From positions 53,258,647 to 53,322,646 of the forward strand of contig CM043942.1 of NCBI GenBank assembly GCA_014529385.2: DNA of 64,000 nucleotides. Direction: 5' to 3'. The position numbers and the translations under genes were made by a program. Positions 54,603 to 64,000 of this stretch are shown here, in pieces. The notes beneath the pieces were generated by a model. It ran no database searches. It saw only the letters and a list, made by a program, of their open reading frames with translations, and was not told the origin of the DNA. Within the stretch, counting starts at the first letter, position 1, and each line of letters opens with the position of its first letter. This DNA comes from Adiantum capillus-veneris. Taxonomy: Eukaryota > Streptophyta > Polypodiopsida > Polypodiales > Pteridaceae.

Positions 54603-54832
54603 TGTATATAAAATAGGAGATGAGAATCAATTTTGTTGAACCTGTTCACTTCGGAAATGCTGCTACAGAAATGCCTTCCATAACTCTGAAAATTTTTGTC
54701 TTTACATCAATGCGTAGAGGATTTTGTGCTCTTCAATTGAGGCTATAGATCACCCAAATCGGAGTTCAGATGAAGAAGTTATGATCAAAAGAGTGAACTG
54801 CTGTCTACTAGGTCAAAAAACGGCTACGTTTT

Positions 54833-54833
54833 T

Positions 54834-54874
<41 letters not shown>
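54833..54874. repeat. GA microsatellite
   Basis: (GA)n of about 40 bp lies between the LINE ORF1 fragment and the plant gene fragment, possibly marking their junction. Confidence 0.95.
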
Positions 54875-54878
<4 letters not shown>

Positions 54879-54997
54879 ACATGGTAAAGAAATGTATTTC
54901 AAGCACACTTATTCATAGGGCACAATTGACAAATGAGCTCAAAAAACTTCATGTGTTGAAAGTCATTTGTATACACTTGGATTCACAAGAATATCTG

Positions 54998-56456
54998 TTA
55001 CATTGACACTACTTCAACCCGACCATCCAACTCTTTGCACAAAATATCGTTTTCCCTTCGCCGCATCACCTTACGGCCAGCTAGGAAAAAGGAAAAATCT
55101 GATAGGTCCCTGTCCATTGACTCTTCAATTATGTCATGCCGCAACTGATGAAGACTGCATAGCTTCCTTATTGTAACCACCAACAATAGGCCATGCTCTT
55201 TATCAATCACTTCCACATCCACAACAGGATTATCTTCCAAACCTGCAGAAACCTGGTCCATAGGAATGTACTTACCATTGAGCATTTGTGATCGCATATA
55301 CCAAAATGAGAGTAACAGTGATTGGCTTGCAATCATGTACTTGACAACTAGAGTATCAAGCGCGACCTCGCACCGTAAGCCAATCTCTTCCTTTACATAC
55401 CATCCTCTGTCAAGAAGTTTGTCACAGGATGACTGTTGAAAGGACTTGCACATGAACATAGTTTTCGTAACACGTATGTTGTAGCTATGAAACAACTCTA
55501 TGAAGAGTGCAACAGGACAAAAGTTTGCAATTCTAACCAGTTTGGTGGGAATAGAGCTATGTAGAGACCTCTGTATATCTTTGTGGAGCTTACTTCGCAT
55601 TGCCTCCACCATTGTTTCCTCGGGAACTGGCCAGTCCATAGTGTTCCAATCGGTTGGTAGAGGCACTTTCACCACCATGCCATTCTTATTCCGTGAGCTG
55701 AGTTGGTAGAAGTGGTCATAAAAAAATATTACTTCATCAGCCAGGCTTTTGCTGCTCCTCCCTGAATACTGTAGAGAACCAATGTGGGTATGAACAACAA
55801 GGAAGAGGCCTATTATGCACTCCACAGGCTCCCATTGCTCATAAGAAGAGGGATAAACATCTGCAATATATATAAGAAGAGTTAAACTAAGAGTATCAAT
55901 AAGTAAAAATGAAAAATCTAATGTAATTGAGCTGTGAAGAATGGAGACATTGCTCATAAGAAGAGCGAGGAGAAACATTGCAAAATATATAAGAAAAGTT
56001 ATAATGAGAGTATCAGTAAGTTCAGATGTTAAGAGTACTTACAGATCAAATGAAGTTCAGATATCAAGAGTACTTACAATTGCAACGTGGTTGATGTATA
56101 TCTGATGCATTTCCACCGTTTGCTATCACGTCTGGATGAGTAAACACATGCTGAACAAGAACTTCCTTTACAGATCTTTTGCCGATTTCAACTTTGAAAT
56201 CCAACACTCTGGACTTCCATGCTGAGCGGTAAATGTTGATACCACTAGACCTCTTGGGTCTTCATGGTTGCATGAGGACCCATGAACCTTTGTTTATCCT
56301 TTGTCCAACCCATTGGTTCTCTGCACTTATTGAAGTTGATATTGTAATTGAGGATATGCTACTACTTGGCTTTCTAGGGAAAGTGCAGCTGTTGGTTGTT
56401 GGTGTGAGAGACAGTAAACACCTGGAGCTTCTTGGGTGAGAAGACATGGAAGCCAT
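54998..56456 (-). pseudogene. Fragment of a putative plastid-targeted plant gene, intron retained
   Basis: From 56456 the frame reads MASMSSHPRSSRCLLSLTPT then TTNSCTFPRKPSSSISS, a Ser/Thr/Arg-rich, acid-poor start typical of chloroplast transit peptides. After an in-frame TGA (about 56262) the same frame continues YRSAWKSRVLDFKVEIGKRS and EVLVQHVFTHPDVIANGG. A GTAAGT donor at about 56087 and a TATATTGCAG acceptor at about 55863 remove an intron in phase. Exon 2 continues VYPSSYEQWEPVECIIGLFL to a stop at 54998-55000, with a basic-charged end (FSFFLAGRKVMRRREN). I do not recognise the family; a ubiquitin-like fold for the last 60 residues is a guess. The retained intron argues for DNA-level acquisition. 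Confidence 0.6.
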
Positions 56457-56811
56457 AGCTCTCAGAGAAAAGCTTTAGTGGAGGGAGATTCACTTTGAAA
56501 GCATTCTAATGGAGGGAAAGTGTTTTAGAATTCCAATATCTTGTGCGGGCTTAATGGTCACCCTCCAGTACGTTAATGACCATAAGAGAATATCAGAAGT
56601 GGGACCACTGGCAAGCACCTAATAGCTCGGTAAAAGGAAGGAAATTACGATGCCACAATCCTAGATTCGTGAAAGTTTTATGCTATTTTTTTATTTTTTG
56701 AGTCTTTCCACGTACTTTCCTACGTAACGTAGCCTTCGTGCTCATTGGACGCACTCTATTTTTCTCTCTCTTCATATGGCCCTCCAAATGACCTCCGAAA
56801 TTTCCTAATGG

Positions 56812-57380
56812 AGCGTGTTAGCATCGAGGAGCTCTTTGCGTCGACACAAGCAATGCAAGCCGAGGACCACATCGCGAGCCCGCCTGCTACGAGCTATATT
56901 TGGTCGTAAGTACCTCAAACGACATCCGTTCTGAATGATTGAGTAGTCATTAGAATTAGGGCGAGAAGATCTTCGTGTTGATGTCTTTGTAGATCAATTT
57001 CGGACACTTTGGAAATTTCTATTTTGAGTCTATCGCGACAGCGATTAGAGATCTTACAGTTATGGTTTTCAAGGTTTAGGTGTTTGGCCATATAGGATAT
57101 GTCCTTGTGAGTCTTGGCCTCCGATTTCGAGTCATTCTGATATGAATTGAGACTGTTTCGAGCTTGTAGTGTTTCGTAGGATGCGTTGTCTATTTCTTTG
57201 CTTTATGGTAGTGTTGTGGTAGGATTAGTGACTGTAGAGTGTTGTTCGTGTCTAGCTCAAGGTTGACAACCGAGAGATTGCCTCCATGCCCTAGTCGGGT
57301 CAGCTACGTCCTCAGATTGACAGTTTGTTGGTGTGTGTTCTCGTTGTGCTCCATCGTTCGTCGCGGCGTACCCGCTAATA
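56812..57380 (+). repeat. G1 3' LTR, first half missing
   Basis: It matches 41668-42248, beginning GCGTGTTAGCATCGAGGAGC and ending CCCGCTAATA, directly followed by the TSD TACAC. The missing first 490 bp were lost before or during acquisition of the adjoining plant gene fragment. Confidence 0.9.
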
Positions 57381-57527
57381 TACACTCGAAAAGGAAGTTA
57401 TGAAATGTATATGCCAATCGCAACCCCATGACATCTCCTCTTCCTCTTTAGTAATCAACACTCCACTCCTCTTTGCCTCTAAGAGTGTCGCATCTAACCA
57501 CCGCCCAGTTGGAAAGTCATGCAATTT

Positions 57528-57776
57528 CTAAAGATGGTATAGAAAATGAAGGTGTCTAGTTGCATGGTTGTGCTTGAATTGAAGGCGATCTGTCAAATGT
57601 TGTTGCTTTTCCCCTTCGTACCTCTCTAGCCACTTTTGCATGGTGTCTGAGTTGAGAAGGAAAAATCTCATAACCTTTTCTCGCATTGTGATGTCCAAAT
57701 TCCTAATGATTCCTTGTCCTTGCGGCTCGTCCCCTGTCACCTTGACATTGAACTCAGTAGTCCACATTCGGAGCAT
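57528..57776 (-). pseudogene. CACTA-2 TNP2 middle region (possible)
   Basis: The minus-strand frame reads MLRMWTTEFNVKVTGDEPQG then a IRNLDITMREKVMRFFLLNS block and DTMQKWLERYEGEKQQ. It resembles the segment of plant CACTA transposases that precedes DUF4216 (…AHxYVLxNxDxxxPxxxxH). It directly adjoins the G1 target duplication and, across it, the DUF4216-like region at 40500-41134 on the same strand, which supports one interrupted gene. Family assignment is by pattern only. Confidence 0.45.
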
Positions 57777-57929
57777 ATTTGGATCAATTGAGAAGCATTG
57801 TGGACTTTTTTGGAATCTGGAGAGCTTGGAGCTTCTGAGAGTTTGGCAGATAGCGACATCGTCTTCAGTTTACAGCGGTTTTCAGGTATATTTTTTAAAT
57901 TTTCAGTAAATACTAACTTTATTTTGTGT

Positions 57930-58220
57930 TGTGCCAGACTTGTGTGGTGCAGTAGTTTCGGCTCTCACCACAAAGTTGGCTTGTAGGTCATAGTCCACTT
58001 CGTGGTGTGTAGCCATATGGCTCACTCGAGAGGTGTGTAGAATATAGTTTCCTTTCTCGTGGTGTGTAGTTAAATAACTCACTCCAGGGAAGGCTTAGGG
58101 TAAATTTAGATTCTCACTCGTATGGTGTAGTAGTAGTATATCTCTCACCATAGAGATGAGTTACGATTAGAGGTCGACTCGTGGAGTGTAGTAGGCATGA
58201 TGCTACACCTCTCACTTCAG
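57930..58220. repeat. Degenerate short tandem repeats (GGTGTGTAG...CTCAC)
   Basis: Five or more variants of CGTGGTGTGTAG and of CTCACTC/CTCTCACC alternate every 50-65 bp (about 57940, 58000, 58055, 58120, 58185). No ORF uses them. Confidence 0.6.
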
Positions 58221-58430
58221 AGTGGCCTATAAAATTTACAATCTTAAAGTAAATCATTATTCATTATTCTACATAGAAGCACAAAGATTAACGTTCGTCA
58301 TTTTAAGAGTGTAGAGATGCATACTTTATGCCCTCTTCATCTTAATGGGACTTTCGTTATTTTTGTGCTTCTATTTCTATAGTAACATCATTGTTCATCA
58401 GCAGATGACTTGGTGTTACTCTGAACGTAG

Positions 58431-61028
58431 TGATAGCCGTTTTTTGGCTTTCCATAATTGCCATAGTAAGCTACCTCACCCTATCAAATCACTCAAACAT
58501 TTTGGTTATCCCTACCATTTCACTATACATAGGCGTGTGTGAGTTAGGGGACTTTCTCTATATTTTCTTAAAAACCCTTAATTAGCTAGTCACTGGGTTA
58601 GTTGAGCCAAAGAAATAATAAAAATAAAAAATATAAGTATATTATGGCCCATTTGTGTGTAAATATTTTATTGTATATAGTGCTTAAATATAAGGATTTT
58701 TCATAATTATTTTGGTATTTATTTAAATATTTATACTTAGGTGTGTGTTATTTATGCTGTGTACATTGACTCACTATTACCATATTTTTTTCTTAGCATT
58801 TTGCATACTCTTTATTTCATATAAAAATAATTTCATGCAAGCTTCTCTTATTTTTGGGTGTAACTCTATCCCAAAAAAATCCAAAAAAACTAGTTCTATT
58901 TATGTGTATATTTTTTCACTATTGTGATTTTTTCCTTCCTACATCTATTCTCTATTACTCTCATAAACTAGACCACAAAAATATACATCTTTTTATGGTA
59001 GACTTATAATGAGACAGATTTATTTTGACCCCTTTATGTTTTTTCCACCTATATTATTTTTATTTGACATGTACATATTTTTTTAGACCCCTCAATATTT
59101 GATTTTCTTAGTTGTACTATTCACTTATATCATGATCTCAACAATATCTTCAATTATAGACCTACCAAATAAAGTCAAGGATATGTGGCACGCATGCATA
59201 CACCATGGGGAGCTCACTCTTGGAGGTATTCAAAAGAATCATCCAAAGAAGAACCTCAAAAGGACCTTGTGCAGTGGCAAAAATAGTCGGTTTTGGTAAA
59301 TTTTTGAAGATCACATGCTCCCTGAATTTGGAAAGGTGATACAAACAAAAGTTGTAGCTCGTGAGCTGAACTTTCACCTCAAGTTTTTTCATATTTTTTT
59401 GAGCTACGAGCTGTGAGCTATGATTTTATTGGTGGACCTCAGTTTGCCCATGCTATGCAGCCACACTCCCTCTTCCACTTTATCATTTTCCTCTTTCACA
59501 CACACTCCTCCCTCTCCTTCCCACTCCCAAACCTACAACACCCATGTTCTAATTCACCCTCTTCACCATTTCCACATCTCTCACACCTCCATAGACTTCA
59601 TCCTCCATGTCTACACCCTATGTGTCCCCTTTCCCTTTACATATATGTCCATATTACCATACTCTCTTCAGCTTTGTAAAGAACTTCAAAAAATAAAAAG
59701 AAAATCCAAGGATAACCTCTGCAAATGAAACTTTTATCATGAATTTTCCAAGGTTTGAAATAACATAGGTTCATCGACACGCGCTGCTTCGCCATGCCGA
59801 CTGCTTCTTCTTCGGGTGCTGTAAAGAGGTGAATGTCAACTTCTCCAAAGCTTCAATCTCTCTTTACAAGCTCATCCCTTCTGTAACTTTCTCATCATAT
59901 ATCTCACCATTTGGTGAATAATTTTGTAAATATTATTTAGTGATAATTGCTAACTACTAACCACTAACCTTATTATAAAATGCACCCTCTACTAGAGTAG
60001 GCACTCCCAAATTATTCACTCAATCCTCTCTCCTTTCATCCTCAATAATTCTCTTCCCTTGAGCCCACATCCATGTGACTCAAAGGACAAGAGAGACCCA
60101 CCCTCATTAAAAAAAACTAAAATATGCATAATCTTTTATTCCTTCAAATAAACTTGATTAGGCCTAATCCTAATCGGGGCTTCTAAAACCTATAAATAGA
60201 GCCCTTCTCTCCCTTGTAAATTATCACATGATCACACTACACCACACCATTCTCAACACATAACACACCACTCTTCAATCCTAGTTGTGTAGAGTGTGTG
60301 CATTGTGAGTGCTCTATTCCATCACTACACATAGGTGCATGGAGAAGCTTGAAGTTAGTTATGCCACCTAGAGGAGTGGAGTGATACTATACTCTACAAT
60401 CACACTTGTAGCCTACTCTTGTCCATAAATAAGATTCATAGTTTTGAGTGCAATTGTATGCTGCAACTACGACTCTTCGCTCCAAATTGACTTGATAAGT
60501 TGGCTCATCATGTGGTTGAAGGTATATTGTCCTTGAAGTTTGTTGTGCCATTTCATGCTTGGTGGTTTGAGGGCTTGTTGAATTGTTTGCCAAAACTTTC
60601 AATTGTAAGAGGGTGCTCGGTGAGAGGGCTCCCGTGACCCTAAGACAATTTGTGTATTGGCAACAAGGTCAAGTTTTGTGTTGTCTCTCTATTTCTCATC
60701 AAGCTTTGTGTGCATCTAGTCTTTAAGGCTAAGAATGAGTTGCTCAAGTTAATTTGTGCGCTTTATCTCTCTCTGGCGTGGTGAATGTTTGTGTTTGGTG
60801 TGTGTGGCTATCTTGCATTCCCCTCTCTTTGTGCGTTTGAGTACAAGGAGATATCACGTGAGTCCTAGTTCGCATCTACAACTAGGTGGTGCCCCTTTTC
60901 TTGTTTGGTTTTTGGATGTGGGTTGTTGTTGTCTCTGATTGTGCTTGCCCCAACCTCAATTGAGCAACACTGGAGCCTCGAAGGGTGTTTAGAGGCCACT
61001 CTTCTTGTTGCCCGCCCGGACCGCCTCA
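58431..61028 (+). repeat. B-element 5' LTR (about 2.6 kb, end tentative)
   Basis: It starts TGATAGCC. The right limit is set by TCA before AATTGGTGCGCCCACTAAGG, which looks like a primer binding site of the TGGYGC type. A strong TATA box CTATAAATAGAG at about 60190 is followed by TTGTAAATTATCACATGATC and an ACACCA-rich leader, as in an LTR promoter. An alternative is a shorter LTR; the full 3' LTR is needed to decide. Confidence 0.6.
60190..60201 (+). promoter_or_regulatory. TATA box of the B-element LTR
   Basis: CTATAAATAGAG fits the plant TATA consensus closely and lies in the expected place within a long LTR, about 1.1 kb upstream of the gag ORF. Confidence 0.6.
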
Positions 61029-61335
61029 AATTGGTGCGCCCACTAAGGACTGACTTTGTGCTTATTGTTGTTGTATTGCATGAATGCTTGAATTTTAGCA
61101 TAATCAAGAAGATTATATGAATCATGAAAACTTGTACGACTGAGTTTAATTTCAATGCAACAAAAATTGATCTAGAATATGGTTTGGATTAGCATAACAT
61201 AAGAAAGGAAAAAACATTTTCACATAAGAAACTACAATTCATGAGACCTTTCAAAACTTTGTGTAGTTAGTTGATGTCATGAGAGAAAATGATTGTTTGA
61301 AACTAATCTTTGTGTGGTTCTAGCATTGAGAGACT

Positions 61336-63366
61336 ATGACACGCTATACCTTTGATGATATCTCAATCTTTTTTGGAAATTTAGAAGAAGATGTTGATGA
61401 TTTTCTTGCTGATTTTAGAATGGTTTGTCGTATCCTTGTTAAAAGGGATGACATTGAAAAAGGGGATTTTCTATTGCTACGCCTTAGAGGCAACGCTGAG
61501 CAATGGTTTTGGAGTCTGTCTTCTCGAATTGAAAATGGGTATACCCAAATTTCCAAACCTTTGAAGACCAGATTCTCTAAATTTCCAACAACGGAGAAAG
61601 CACGGGCTTTATTAGGGAGACTTCAACAACATGGTGAAGACTACTATGCTCATGAGGATATATTTTCTCATCAATGGGGAGGATATGGGTTTAGTTCTAC
61701 ATTTCTAGATTATGTAAAAATGGAGCAATTTATTTCGGGTTTGTCTCCTTTCCTAAAGACTAAGGTTACTTGTAGTGGACCCTCTACCTTTGAAGAAGCG
61801 GTCACTATTGCCCGAAGGAAGTTTCACAAGTACTTCTACATCAAAAATGGTTTCCATCATGCTGGAAGAACCAACCATCATGAAAGTGTTTCTATCAAGG
61901 AGTCATCTCCTTTGCCATACTTGTCTCCTTCTACTCCGAAAAATGTTGAAGAAGTTACTTACATGCCAAATGATTATTCAAGTGCTAAAGTGTGTGGCCA
62001 AGATTCAAATGTGGAATCTCTTTCTTCTACCTTTATCACAAGCATGCAAAAATCGACACAAGATATCTCAAATGGCATTGATGATTCAACAATGGATACA
62101 TCCAACCTTTTGGCGGAGGATCACTTTCTAGTCCGAGCAGACGAAGCTTTTGTGCAACATGACTCTATGGAGAATGAAGACCTTGAAGGTAACCTTGATC
62201 TTATGGAATGTTCTGAGAGTGTATCTTGTCTAAAAGAAGAGAGTGAAGAAGAAGATGAAATCATAGGTGGGGAAATCATGGACCACATTGATCATAAAGA
62301 GATGATTGTGTACATGGAATGCCAACTCCAAAACAAAGCAGAAGAGTGTGAGTTGAATCCATGTGAGGATAATCTTCAAGAAGTGTTTGAGGATGTTGAA
62401 AAGCATCGGTATGACCCATGTATATTAAGCATGGAGGAACCTATCATGCAAGAAGCCAAAGTTTTCACAAAATCAAACAGTAATCCATCAACCTTTGATG
62501 TGGTACAATGTGAGGAGTTACAACCTTGCCAAAGGGGGGGCTTAGAAGGGGATCAAGAACATGGGAGAGTAGTAAAAAATAAAATGATAAAAGGAAACTG
62601 TCAGAAGGGTATCATTCTCTCCAATGGTGTTTTAGTGGGTGGCCCTTCATTCATGGGACAATCTCTTAGCAAGAAAATACAAACTTTGGAAGCCCCAATC
62701 ATCTTCACATTGGGTTTCACCTCTTCAAAGTCAACTTCTCCTCTCTTCACATATACCTTTCATCGGGGACACCATACCTTCTTAAGTGGAAGAGGACATG
62801 AATACTTGGTGATGAAGAGATGTTTCCAAACCTTCTACATTTGGTTCTTTGGTGTATGGAGGTCGCACATTGTGATGCTTTTGGTCTTCATCATAGATGA
62901 AAAACTTGTTGATTGCTACATGTGGATATTTCATCAATCAGTTCTCTTCCAATGTGTTGGAAGCAATAGAAACCTTCATCTATTATCTACTTATGTGGTA
63001 AACTATTTGCAATATCTTCCAATAGGAGTTGGAAGCATGGATCAAGCTTTCCTAAATCATGAAGGTCATAGAATTTTTGACTTGATGAGCCTACCCAAGT
63101 TGAATGAATTTTATGAGCTACAGTTTAGGAATTTGCTCATACAAGCTCTTGAAGATCGTAGCAGATACATCAACTTTACACAGGAGGAAGAGAAACCAAT
63201 CTTTTATATCACATTCATAGTGATAGATGCAATGATGGATAACAATAAAATCTACAAGTTTCTTCAACCAAAATCAGTAAGTGATTCCATACCATACATC
63301 TCTCTTTGGGAAAGATATTTCAAGATCTTTGATCCTGGGGGGTGCTTATGGAAACTTTCTCAATGA
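61336..63366 (+). CDS. B-element gag ORF (676 codons)
   Basis: The start MTRYTFDDISIFFGNLEEDV follows a leader of about 300 bp. Residues 1-170 show a gypsy gag capsid: DFLADFRMVCRILVKRDDIE, RLRGNAEQWFWSLSSRIENG, ISKPLKTRFSKFPTTEKARA, LGRLQQHGEDYY and FISGLSPFLKTKVTCSGPST. The middle (200-400) is very acidic (SEEEDEIIGGEIMDHIDHKE) and the last 250 residues are hydrophobic and aromatic (FHRGHHTFLSGRGHEYLVMK, FYIWFFGVWRSHIVMLLVFI), unlike normal gag. There is no zinc knuckle. The frame is fully open, suggesting recent activity or selection. The C-terminal part is unassigned. Confidence 0.85.
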   Translation: MTRYTFDDISIFFGNLEEDVDDFLADFRMVCRILVKRDDIEKGDFLLLRLRGNAEQWFWSLSSRIENGYTQISKPLKTRFSKFPTTEKARALLGRLQQHGEDYYAHEDIFSHQWGGYGFSSTFLDYVKMEQFISGLSPFLKTKVTCSGPSTFEEAVTIARRKFHKYFYIKNGFHHAGRTNHHESVSIKESSPLPYLSPSTPKNVEEVTYMPNDYSSAKVCGQDSNVESLSSTFITSMQKSTQDISNGIDDSTMDTSNLLAEDHFLVRADEAFVQHDSMENEDLEGNLDLMECSESVSCLKEESEEEDEIIGGEIMDHIDHKEMIVYMECQLQNKAEECELNPCEDNLQEVFEDVEKHRYDPCILSMEEPIMQEAKVFTKSNSNPSTFDVVQCEELQPCQRGGLEGDQEHGRVVKNKMIKGNCQKGIILSNGVLVGGPSFMGQSLSKKIQTLEAPIIFTLGFTSSKSTSPLFTYTFHRGHHTFLSGRGHEYLVMKRCFQTFYIWFFGVWRSHIVMLLVFIIDEKLVDCYMWIFHQSVLFQCVGSNRNLHLLSTYVVNYLQYLPIGVGSMDQAFLNHEGHRIFDLMSLPKLNEFYELQFRNLLIQALEDRSRYINFTQEEEKPIFYITFIVIDAMMDNNKIYKFLQPKSVSDSIPYISLWERYFKIFDPGGCLWKLSQ

Positions 63367-63540
63367 AGGAGGTTTCCTCAGTCACTTCATCCTGCTATTG
63401 GCTCTGAGAACCTTTCATATCACACAAGGTTTTTTAATCATACAACAAAGGTTCTTCAAAGATGAGAGCAGACAAAGACAGACGTTACACAATCTACATG
63501 CTGTATGGTCGGATAAATGGTACATAAATGTACCATTATC

Positions 63541-63554
63541 TAAGGGGGGGCTAA
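63541..63554 (+). other. B-element polypurine tract
   Basis: TAAGGGGGGGCTAA lies immediately before the 3' LTR start, in the place of the plus-strand primer. Confidence 0.75.
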
Positions 63555-64000
63555 TGATAGCCGTTTTTCGACTTTCCATAATTGACATAGTAAGCTACCT
63601 CACCCTATCAAATCACTCAAACATTTTGGTTATCCCTACCATTTCACTGTACATAGGCGTTGTGAGTTAGGGGACTTTCCCTATATTTTCTTAAAAACCC
63701 TTAACTAGCTAGTCACTGGGCTAGTTGAGCCAAAAAAATAATAAAAATAAAAAAAAAATATATTATTATGGCCCATTTGTGTGTAAATTTTCATTGTATA
63801 TAGGGCCTAAATATAAGGATTTTTCATAAATATTTGGTATTTATTTAAATATTTATTAGGTGGTGTGTGTTATTTATGCTATGTACATGTGACTCACCAT
63901 TACCATATTTTTTCTTACCATTTTTGCATACTCTTTCATATATTTTTATAAAATAATTTCATGCAAGTTTTTTGTTTTTTTTACTGTATCCCCAAAAAAA
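63555..64000 (+). repeat. B-element 3' LTR (partial, runs off the window)
   Basis: It matches the 58431 LTR from its first base (TGATAGCCGTTTTTCGAC, then CATAGTAAGCTACCTCACCC) to the window end, with small indels in A/T runs. Confidence 0.9.

Larger units (their letters stand above)
41178..57380 (+). mobile_element. G1, large gypsy-like gag-protease LTR element without polymerase
   Basis: The 5' LTR (41178-42248, TGTTGAAAAG...CTAACA) and the 3' LTR remnant (56812-57380, ending CTAATA) are flanked by the 5-bp duplication TACAC at 41173-41177 and 57381-57385. A tRNA-Asp-like primer site follows the 5' LTR. Coding: Retrotrans_gag, zinc knuckles, retropepsin. No RT, RNase H or integrase was found in 16.2 kb. 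The segment 52533-56811 (an LTR of another family, a LINE ORF1 piece, a plant gene fragment) and loss of the first half of the 3' LTR show later rearrangement. Confidence 0.85.
27105..58430 (-). mobile_element. CACTA-2, large En/Spm-type element (right end not seen)
   Basis: The left terminus CACTACAAGAGG is identical over 12 bp to that of CACTA-1, and follows ACA as a possible 3-bp target site. The next 250 bp carry repeats of GTCGGTAT, one base different from the CACTA-1 motif. On the minus strand the element encodes a Ptta/Transposase_24-like gene (38201-28111) and a TNP2-like C-terminal region (57776-57528 and 41134-40500). Copia, a small LTR element and a 16 kb LTR element interrupt it. 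No CCTCTTGTAGTG was found up to 64000, so the right limit given here is only the start of the next LTR element. Confidence 0.7.
58431..64000 (+). mobile_element. B-element, non-autonomous LTR element with gag only (cut by window end)
   Basis: The 5' LTR starts TGATAGCCGTTTT at 58431; an identical-type start at 63555 directly follows a polypurine-like AAGGGGGGGCTAA, marking the 3' LTR, which continues past 64000. The inside holds one gag ORF and no protease, RT or integrase. The likely LTR end is near 61028. The element lies right of CACTA-2 sequence; left flank CGTAG is the candidate target duplication, unverifiable here. Confidence 0.85.

Overview
This window looks like nuclear DNA of a land plant, most likely a seed-free vascular plant such as a fern. 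That reading rests on a long DYW-type PPR gene with MYGKCG-style repeats, several further PPR fragments, plant-type CACTA (TNP2 plus Ptta), copia, gypsy-like and LINE sequences, a heavy-metal-associated plant protein (HIPP) fragment, and heavy GA/CA microsatellite content. The species cannot be settled from the sequence. No clearly intact host gene, rRNA gene or CRISPR array was seen. Nearly everything is transposon, transposon remnant or broken gene.

Layout. 1-4 kb: the tail of a coiled-coil, possibly gag-like ORF, a possible LTR, and a possible Crypton-like recombinase fragment. 4.4-7.1 kb: a PPR-DYW gene with one in-frame stop and an altered C terminus. 7.9-9.9 kb: fragments of a KH protein, a second PPR gene, and a two-exon gene of unknown function. 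10.1-12.6 kb: a LINE reverse transcriptase remnant. 12-27.1 kb: a roughly 4.4-4.5 kb unit present three times in tandem (starts at 11984, 20954 and 25466). Copy A is split by a 4.55 kb CACTA element (15845-20396) whose empty site is visible in copy B. That CACTA carries a HIPP gene fragment.

From 27105 a second, larger CACTA element (minus-strand Ptta and TNP2 genes) interrupts copy C and runs to at least 57776. It has been filled by other elements, each supported by a 5-bp target duplication: a copia element (28568-37611, AATGT), itself containing a second copia (29515-33356, TTGCA); a 2 kb LTR element with a 425-codon coiled-coil ORF (38489-40484, TTCTT); and a 16 kb gypsy-like gag-protease element without polymerase (41178-57380, TACAC). 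The last contains a 298-bp periodic array of an 18-20 bp palindrome, an LTR copy of another family, a LINE ORF1 fragment and a fragment of a putative plastid-targeted gene. 58431-64000: a second non-autonomous LTR element with a 676-codon gag ORF, cut by the window end.

There is no operon-like cooperation among these genes. The logic of the region is insertion order: tandem duplication, then CACTA insertions, then LTR elements into CACTA-2, then LTR elements into LTR elements.
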